From Pilimelia terevasa (GTDB taxonomy: Bacteria; Actinomycetota; Actinomycetes; Mycobacteriales; Micromonosporaceae), in assembly GCF_014647915.1 (NCBI RefSeq), contig NZ_BMQC01000004.1:62001-126000 (forward strand): a stretch of 64,000 bases of DNA. Direction: 5' to 3'. The notes under the pieces are model-generated. The model was not told the origin of the DNA. It worked only from the letters and a program-made list of their open reading frames with translations, and did no database searches. Position numbers and translations under genes: made by a program. Positions 8,847 to 17,900 of this stretch are shown in pieces (position 1 is the first letter of the stretch; every line of letters starts with the position of its first letter).

Positions 8847-8876
8847 TTGAAAATGAGCTAAGGCTAGCCTTACTAT
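8847..8876 (+). promoter_or_regulatory. Sigma70-type promoter of the NRPS operon
   Basis: TTGAAA at 8847-8852 and TACTAT at 8871-8876 are separated by 18 bp, a good fit to housekeeping -35 and -10 elements. The predicted start of transcription is about 35 bp upstream of the NRPS start codon. The iron box lies inside the spacer and covers the start of the -10 element. Confidence 0.65.
8854..8872 (+). promoter_or_regulatory. DtxR/IdeR-type iron box controlling the NRPS operon
   Basis: The 19-mer TGAGCTAAGGCTAGCCTTA matches the iron-box consensus at 14 of 19 positions and contains the perfect 14-bp palindrome TAAGGCTAGCCTTA (8859-8872). Its position between the -35 and -10 elements is ideal for repression. 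This is the main evidence that the NRPS product is a siderophore. Confidence 0.82.
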
Positions 8877-8919
8877 CCGCGCTGGCGGCGATTCGGCGGG
8901 TGGGGGAGGCGGGCGCGAC

Positions 8920-11900
8920 ATGTCCGGTACGGACAGTGGCTCTGACCAGGCACCGAGCACGCCGCCCGCCGCATGGAACGACACCGGCTACCCGGGCGGC
9001 CGGTTCACGTTCGGGTCGCGGTTCGCGCAGCGGGTGGCGGAGAACCCGGCCGGCGTCGCGGTCGTCTGCGGGGACGAGACGCTCACCTACGGCGCCCTCG
9101 CCGACCGGGCCGCGGCCCTCGGCGCCGCGCTGCGCGCCCGCGGGCTGGGTCCCGAGACGGTCGCCGCCCTGGCGCTGCCCCGGGGGATCGACCTGGTGGT
9201 GGCGCAGGTGGCGGTGCTGTGCGGCGGGGGCGCGTACCTGCCGCTGGACCTGGAGCACCCCGCCGAGCGGACCGCCTACATGCTCGCCGACGCCCGGCCG
9301 GTCGTCGTCGTCACCACGGCCGCCGACGCCCCCGCGCTGCCGGTGGGGGACACCGCGGTACTGGCGGTGGACGCCGCCGACCTCCCCGCCGCGGCGCCGG
9401 TCACCCCGGAGGCCGCCCCGTCCGTCGACTCGCCGGCCTACGTGATCTATACGTCGGGTTCGACCGGTCGGCCCAAGGGCGTGGTGGTGACGCACGGCGG
9501 CGTGGCCAAACTGGTGGCCACGCAGGTGCGGCGGTTCGGCATCGGCCCGTCCTCGCGGATCATCCAGTTCGCGTCGGTGTCGTTCGACGTGTCGTTCTGG
9601 GACCTGTGCCTCGGCCTGCTCTCCGGCGGGCGCCTGGTGGTGGTGCCGGCGGCCCTGCGGGTGGCGGGGCGGGAGCTGACCGACTACATCGCCGCGCAGG
9701 GCGGCACGTTCATGATTCTTCCGCCCGCACTGCTGGCGGCCCTGCCCGCGGACTGTGCGCTGCCCGAGGGCGCGACGTTGCTGGCGGGTACGGAGCGGGT
9801 GTCGCCGGCCCTGGTGGCGCGGTACGGGTCGCGGCAGCGGATGTTCAATGCGTACGGTCCGACGGAGGCGACGGTCAACTCGACGCTGGGCCTGTGCGAT
9901 CCGGTCGGGTTGGCGGGCGCCTCGGTGGTGCCGATCGGGGTGCCGGACCCGGGTACCCGCGCCCACGTCCTGGACGACCGCCTCGCCGAGGTGCCCGTCG
10001 GCGCCGAGGGGGAGCTGTACCTGGCCGGCGACGGGCTGGCCCGCGGCTACCTCGGCCGGCCGGCCCTGACCGCGTCGCGGTTCGTCGCCCACCCGCTCGG
10101 CGCGCCGGGGGAGCGCCTGTACCGCACCGGCGACCTGGTGCGGTGGACCGCCGACGGGCGACTGGAGTTCCTGGGCCGCACCGACGACCAGGTCAAGATC
10201 CGCGGGTACCGCATCGAACTTGGCGAGATCGAGGCCGTGCTGGCCGGCTGCCCCGGCGTGCGCCAGGCCGTCGCCGCCGTCCGGGAGGACCAGCCCGGCG
10301 TCCCCCGCCTGGTCGCGTACCTCACCGCGACCGAGGACGCCGCGCCGGACCTGGGCGACGCCGCGCGCCGGCACGCCGCGGCTGCCCTGCCGGCGTACAT
10401 GGTGCCGCACGCCCACGTCGTCCTGGACGCCCTGCCGGTGACCGGCAGCGGCAAGGTCGACCGGGCGGCGCTGCCCGCCCCGGCCGGCGCCGCCCGCGCC
10501 CCCCGCACGCCGACCGAGCGCCTGGTCTGCGACCTGGTCGCCGCCGCGCTCGGCCTGCCCGAGGTCGGGACCGACGACGCGTTCCTGGGCCTGGGCGGCC
10601 ACTCGTTGCTCGCCACCCGGCTCAGCTCCGAACTACGCGCCGCCACCGGCGCCCACGTCCCCCTGCGCGCGCTGTTCGACGCCCCGGACCTCGCAGCCCT
10701 GGCCGCCGCGGTCGACGCCGCCCGCGCCACCGACGCCGCCGCGCGCCCGGCCCTGCGCGACTACGCCACCCCGCCGGCCGACCCCGCGGCCGCGACCCGC
10801 ACCGCGACCGCTGCCGACGCCGCCCCCGCCTCGGCCGACGGGGCCGAGGGCGCACCGCTGTCGTACGCCCAGCGCAGCCTGTGGTTCCTGCACCGGCTCG
10901 ACGGGCCGACCGCCGTCTACAACCTGCCGATCGCCCTGCGCCTGGACGGCCCGCTCGACCCCGCCGCCCTCGCCGCCGCCCTGGGCGACCTCAGCGCCCG
11001 CCACGAGGTCCTGCGCACCGTCTTCGCCGACCGCGACGGCGTGCCGTACCCCCGCCTGCTGCCCGCCGCGGCCCCCGACCTGGTGCCCCGCGACGTCGCG
11101 CCGGGCGCGCTCGCCGCGCGGCTGACGGCGCTCGCCGGGCAGCCGTTCGCGCTGGACCGCGAGGCGCCGCTGCGCGCCCACCTGCTGCGCACCGGCCCGG
11201 ACCGGCACGTGCTGCTGCTGGTCCTGCACCACATCGCCGCCGACGGCTGGTCCGAGCCGCCGCTGCTGACCGACCTCGCCGCCGCCTACGGCGCGCGCGC
11301 CGCCGGCGCCGCGCCCGGGTGGGCGCCCCTGCCCGTGCGGTACGCCGACTACGCCCGCTGGCAGCGCGACCTGCTCGGCGCCGAGGACGACCCGGCCGCG
11401 CCGGCCGCCCGGCAGCTCGCGTACTGGCGCGCGGCGCTGGCCGGCGCCCCCGCCGAACTGGCCCTGCCGACCGACCGCCCGCGCCCGGCCAGCCCGTCCG
11501 GTCGCGGCGCGACCGTCTCCGTGGCGCTGCCCGCGGCGCTGGTCGCCGACCTGCGGCGGCTCGCCGGCCGGTGCGGGGCGAGCATGTTCATGCTCGCGCA
11601 GGCGGCGGTCGCCGCGCTGCTGACCCGCCACGGCGCCGGTACCGACCTGCCGCTGGGCACGCCCGTCGCCGGCCGCCCCGACCACCTGCTCGCCGACCTG
11701 GCCGGGTACTTCGTCAACACGCTCGTGCTGCGCGCCGACACCGCCGGGGACCCCACGTTCGCCGCGCTGGTCGCCCGCGTCCGGGAGACGACCCTGGCCG
11801 CGCTGGACCACGCCGACGTGCCGTTCGAGCGGGTCGTCGAGGCCGTCAACCCGCCGCGCAGCCTCGCCCGGCACCCGCTGTTCCAGGTCATGGTCTCCTA

Positions 11901-14900
11901 CCTGGACCTGTACGACGCCGACCCGGGGCTGGTCGGCCTGCGCACCCGGCGGGAGGCCGTCGCGCAGGAGATCGCCAAGTTCGACCTCTCCTTCGACTTC
12001 CTCGCCCGCGCGGGCGAGGCCGACGCGGGCGTGACGCTCGCCGTCGAGTACAGCGCCGACCTGTTCGACGCCGGCACCGCGCGGTCCCTGGCCGACCGGC
12101 TGGTGCGGCTCCTGCACGCGGCCGCCGCGGACCCCGACCGCGCGATCGGCGCGCTGCCGGTGCTCACCGCCGCCGAGTCCGCCGCGCTGCGCGGGCGCGG
12201 GGCGGGCGCGGCGACCACGCCGCGGTACCCGCACCTGCTCGACGCCCTGGCCGACCTCGGCGCGTCCCGGCCCGCCGACACCGCCCTGGTCACCGACGCG
12301 CGGCGGTGGACGTACGCCGACCTGGCGGCGCACGCCGGGCGGCTCGGCGCGCTGCTGCGCGCGCACGGCGTCGGGCCGGAGGACGTGGTGGCCCTGGCCC
12401 TGCCGCGCGCCCACGTGGTACCCGCCCTGCTCGGCGTCTTCGCCGCCGGGGCCGCGTACCTGCCCCTGGACGGCACCCAGCCGCCGGCCCGCCTGGCCTA
12501 CCTGTGCGGCGACGCCGCCCCCCGGCTCGTCCTGACCACCGCCGCGCACCGCGGCCGCCTCCCCGCCGACCAGGCGGTCCTGCTGCTGGACGACCCCGCG
12601 ACCGTCGCCGTGCTCGCGGCCACGCCGCCCGCGCCGACGCCCGCCCGGCACCCCGACGCGGCCGCCTACCTGCTGTACACCTCGGGCTCCACCGGCGCGC
12701 CCAAGGGCGTGACCGTGACCCACGGCGGGCTCGCGCACCTGTTCGCCACCCACCGCGCCCACCTGATGGCCCCCGCCCGCGCCGCCGCCGGCCGGGCGCT
12801 GCGCGTGCTGCACGCCGCCGCGTTCGTCTTCGACGGGTCGTGGGAGCCGCTGCTGTGGCTGTTCGACGGGCACGCCGTGCACGTCCTGGGCGACGACGAG
12901 TACCGCGACGCCGACGCGGTCGTCGCGGCCGTCGCCGAGCGGGAGATCGACTTCCTCGACGTGACGCCGACGTACCTGCGCCAGCTCCTGGGCCAGGGCC
13001 TGCTCGGCGCCCCGGCCCGCACGCCGCGGGTGCTCCTGGTCGGCGGCGAGGCGTGCCCGGCCGACCTGTGGCGGCGGGTCTGCGGCACGCCGGGGGTGCG
13101 CGCCCACGACCTGTACGGGCCGACCGAGACGACCGTCGACGCCTACGGCTGGCACGGCGACGCCGACGGCGGGCGGCGTGGGTACCTGCTGGACAACCTC
13201 ACCGTCCGCGTCCTCGACGCCCGCCTCGCGCCGGTGCCCGACGGGGTGGCCGGCGAGCTGTACGTGGCCGGCGCCGGCCTCGCCCGCGGGTACGCCGGCC
13301 GGCCCGCCCTGACCGCCGGCCGGTTCGTCGCCGACCCGGCCGGCCCGCCCGGCGCCCGGATGTACCGCACCGGCGACCTCGCGCGCTGGGGGGCCGGCGG
13401 CGTGCTGGAGTTCGCCGGCCGCGGCGACGACCAGGTGAAGATCCGCGGTTTCCGCGTCGAGCTGGGCGAGGTCGAGGCGGCGCTGGCCGAGGTGGCCGCC
13501 GCCGACGAACTGGCGGTCGTGGCCCGGACCGACGGCGACCTCACCCGGCTGGTGGGCTACCTGGTGCCGGCGGGCCCGCTCGACCCCGCGGCGGTCCGCG
13601 CCGCGCTGGCCGCGCGCCTGCCGGACTACCTGGTGCCGGCCGCCGTGGTGGCGGTGCCGGCGCTGCCGCGGACCGCCAGCGGCAAGCTCGACCGGGCCGC
13701 GCTGCCCGCGCCCGACTTCGCCGCCGGCCGCGCCGCCGGCCGGGCCGCCCGCACCCCGCGCGAAGCCCGCCTCGCCGACGTCTACGCCGGCCTGCTCGGC
13801 CTTTCCCAGGTCGGCGCGGACGAGGACTTCTTCGCCCTGGGCGGCGACAGCATCGTGTCCATCCAGCTCGTCAGCCGGGCCCGCGCCGCGGGCCTGGAGT
13901 TCACCGTCCGCGAGGTGTTCGCCCACCGCACGGTCGCCGGCCTGGCCGCCGTGGCCCGCGACGCCGGGGCGCCGGCCGCCGAGCCGCCCGCCGCGGCCCT
14001 GGGCCCGGTACCGCCGACCCCGATCGTGCGCGAGCTGCTGGACAGCGGCCGCCCGCTGGTCGGCTACACCCAGACGATGGGACTGTGGACCCCGGCCGGC
14101 GCCGACCTCGACCGGATCGCGGCCGCCCTGCGCGCCGTCCGCGACCGGCACGACGCGCTGCGCGCGCACCTGCGCGACGGCGTGCTGACGGTACCCCCGG
14201 CCGAGGCCGCCGCGCCGCTGCCGCTGACCCGTGTCGACGCGGCCGGCCTCGACGACGACGACGCCGAGGCGGCCGCCGCCCGGCACCTGGGCGCGGCCGC
14301 CCGCACCCTCGACCCCGCCGACGCCGCGGCCGGCGGGATGCTGCGCGCGGTGTGGCTCGACGCCGGCCCCGGCCGGCCCGGCCGGCTGCTGCTGGCCGTG
14401 CACCACCTCGTCGTCGACGGCGTCTCCTGGCGGATCCTCGCCGACGACCTCGCCCGGGCCTACGACGGCGGCGCGCTCGCCCCGGTCCCCACCTCCCTGC
14501 GCACCTGGGCGACCCGGCTGGCCGCCTCGACCCGCTTCGCCGACCAGGCGCCCTACTGGGCGCGGGTGGGCGCCGACGCGGACCCGCCGCTGTCCGCCGC
14601 GGCGCCGGACCCGGCCCGCGACACCGTCGCCACCCTGCGCCGGCACACCACCGTCCTGGACGGCGAGGTCACCGCGCCGCTGCTCGGCGCCCTGCCGGCG
14701 CTGGTCCACGGCGGCGTCGACGACGTCCTGCTGACCGGCCTGGCCCTCGCCGTCGCGCGCTGGCGGGCCGACCGCGGCGTCCACACCGGCCGGACCCTGA
14801 TCACGCTGGAGGGGCACGGCCGCGCGCAGGACCTGCTGCCGGGCACCGACCTGTCGCGCACCGTCGGCTGGTTCACCAGCGAGTACCCGGTCGCGCTCGA

Positions 14901-17900
14901 CGTCACCGGCGTGGACCTCGACGCGGCGCTGGCCGGCGGCGCCGCCGCCGGTACGGCGCTGAAGCGGGTCAAGGAGAGCCTGCGGGCGGTACCCGACGGC
15001 GGGCTGGGCCACGGCGTGCTGGGCGGTACCGGCCCGGCCGGCGCCGCGCCGCAGCTCACGGTCAACTACCTGGGCCGGTTCACCGCCGGCGCCGCGCCCC
15101 GGGCGTGGACCCCGGCCGGCGCGTCGGGCCAGCTCGGCGCCACCGCGGACCCGGCCACCCCGGTCCTGGCCGCGCTGGAGCTGAACGCCTGGACCGAGGA
15201 CGGCCCGGACGGGCCGCGCCTGCGCGCCGCCTGGTCCTGGCCGGACCGCCTGTTCGCCGCGGCCGACGTCGCCGCGCTCGCCGACGGCTGGTCCGCGGCG
15301 CTGCGCGCGCTGGCGGCCTACGCCGCGACACCGGGTGCCGGCGGCCACACGCCCAGCGACTTCCCGCTGGTGCCGCTGACCGACGCCGACGTGGCCGCGA
15401 TCGAGCGGGCGCACGGGCCGCTGGCCGACGTGGTGCCGCTGACCCCGCTGCAGGAGGGCCTGCTCTTCCACGCGCTGTACGACACCGACCGGCGGGAGGC
15501 GCCCGGGGCCGGGCCGCGCGACGTGTACGTCACGCAGCTCGTCCTGGAGCTGACCGGGCCGGTGGACGCCGACCGGGTGCGCCGCAGCGTGCAGGCCCTG
15601 CTGGACCGGCACGCGAACCTGCGCGCGGCGTTCCGGCACACCGCCGCCGGTACCGCCGTCGCCGTCCTGCCCGCCGCGGCGCGCCTGCCGTGGCACGCCG
15701 CCGACCTGCGCGGCCCCGCCGCGGCCGCCGACCTCGCCGCCGCGCTGGCCGCCGCCGGGGCGGCGGCGTTCCCGCTGGACGCGCCGCCGCTGCTGCGGGC
15801 GGCGCTGCTGCGGGTCGCCGACGACCGGTACACCCTGGCCCTCACCCACCACCACCTCCTCGTGGACGGGTGGTCCACGCCGCTGCTGGTGGACGAGTTC
15901 GCCGCCTGCTACGCCGCCGACGGCGACGCCGCGGCCCTGCCGGCCCCGCCGCCGCACCGCGACTACCTGACCTGGCTGGCCGGCCGGGACACCGGGGCCG
16001 CCCGCGCGGCGTGGACCGCCGCGCTGGCCGACCTGGCCGCCCCGACGCTGCTGGCCCCGGCCGGCGAGCGCGAGCCCGCCGTCCCGCACCGGTACGCCGT
16101 CGCGGTGCCCGCCGCCGTCGCCGCCGGCCTCGCGCCGCTGGCCCGGGCACACGGCATCACCCTGCACACGGTCGTGCAGGCGGCGTGGGCGGTCCTGCTG
16201 GGCCGCGTCCTCGGGCGCACCGACGTCGTGGCCGGGTGCACCGTGTCCGGCCGCCCCGGGGACCTGCCGGGCGTGGAGCGGATGGTCGGCCTGTTCATCA
16301 ACACCGTGCCCGCGCGGGTCACGCTGCGCCCGGCGGAGCCCGTCGCCGACCTGCTGCGGCGGGTCCAGGCCACCCAGGCGGGCCTGCTCGACCACCAGCA
16401 CCTCGGCCTGGCGCAGATCCACCGGCTCGCCGGGCAGGGCGAGCTGTTCGACACCCTGGCCGTGGTGGAGAACTTTCCCGGCGAGGCGCGCGGCCGGACC
16501 GCGGGCGACATCCACGTCGGCGTACCCGGCGGCAGCGACGCCACCCACTACCCCCTGGTCCTCACCGTCGTGCCCGGGGCGGCGCCGACGTTCACCCTCG
16601 ACTACCGCGCCGACTGCTTCAGCGCCGACCAGGTCGCCGTGCTGGGGGAGCGGCTGGCGGCTGTCCTCGCCGGCTTCGTCGCCGCGCCGCGGGCGCCGGT
16701 CGCCGCGCTCGACGCCCGGACCGCCGCCGAGCGCGCCCGGCCCGCCACCGCGCCCGCGCTGCCCGTCGCCGTCCCGCCCGGCGGGGTCGCGGGCGTCTTC
16801 GAGGCGCAGGCGGCCCGGACGCCGCAGGCGCGCGCCCTGGTCACCGCCGCGGGCAGCCTGACCTTCGCCGCCCTCAACGCCCGCGCCAACCGGCTCGCGC
16901 ACACCCTCATCGCCCGCGGCCTCGGCCCCGAGGACCGGGTGGCGCTGCTGCTGCCCCGCGGCGCGGCGATGCTGACCGGCCTGCTGGCCGTCCTCAAGTC
17001 CGGCGCGGCGTACGTGCCGCTGGACCCCGACAGCCCCGACGACCGGCTGGCGTGGATCGTCGCCGACGCCCGCGCCGACCTGCTGCTGTCCACGCCGGAA
17101 CTGGCCGCCGACCGCCCCGACCTCGGGGCGCCGGTCCTGCACCTGGACCCGACGGGCGAGGTCGCGCCCGCCCCGGGCGGTGTCGCGCAGGCCCCGGGCG
17201 GTGTCGCGCACGACGCGGGCGGCGCCGCGCGCGCCGACAACCCCACCGACGCCGACCGGCGCGTCCCCCTGCACCCCGACCACCCGGCCTACCTCGTCTA
17301 CACCTCCGGTTCGACCGGCCGACCCAAGGGCGTCGTCGTCGCGCACCGCGGCGTGGTCAACCTCGTCGAGACGCACCGGGCCGCCATGATGGCCCGGGCC
17401 CGCGCCCGGTGCGGCCGGCCGCTGCGGGTGGCGCACCTGGCCTCGTTCGTCTTCGACGGCTCGTGGACGACGATGATCTGGCTGTTCGACGGCCACGAGC
17501 TGCACGTCCTGGACGAGGAGCGGTACCGGGACGCCGCCGCCACCGTCGCCTACGTGGACGCCCACGGGCTGGACCTGGTCGACACCACGCCGACGTACCT
17601 GGCCGAACTCGTGGCGCAGGGGCTGCTGGACCCGGCCCGGCCGGCGCTGGCCGTCCTGGCCGCGGGCGCCGAGGCGGTACCGGCGGCGCTGTGGTCGCGG
17701 ATGTGCGCGCAGGCCGCCCGGGGTACCGACGTCTACGACCTGTACGGGCCGACCGAGGCGACCGTCGAGTCCTACGCCTGGCGCGGCGCCGCCGACGGCA
17801 CCCGGCTGGCGCACCCGCTGGACAACGTGTCGCTGCACGTCCTGGACGCGGGGCTGGGGCCGGTCCCCGACGACGTGCCCGGCGAGCTGTACGTCGGCGG

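Noticed and set aside
8920-10603. A missing loading C or CoA-ligase domain due to a frameshift before the first NRPS gene
   Set aside because: The region 8705-8919 holds a promoter and iron boxes and no C-domain motifs in any frame, so the start at 8920 appears genuine.
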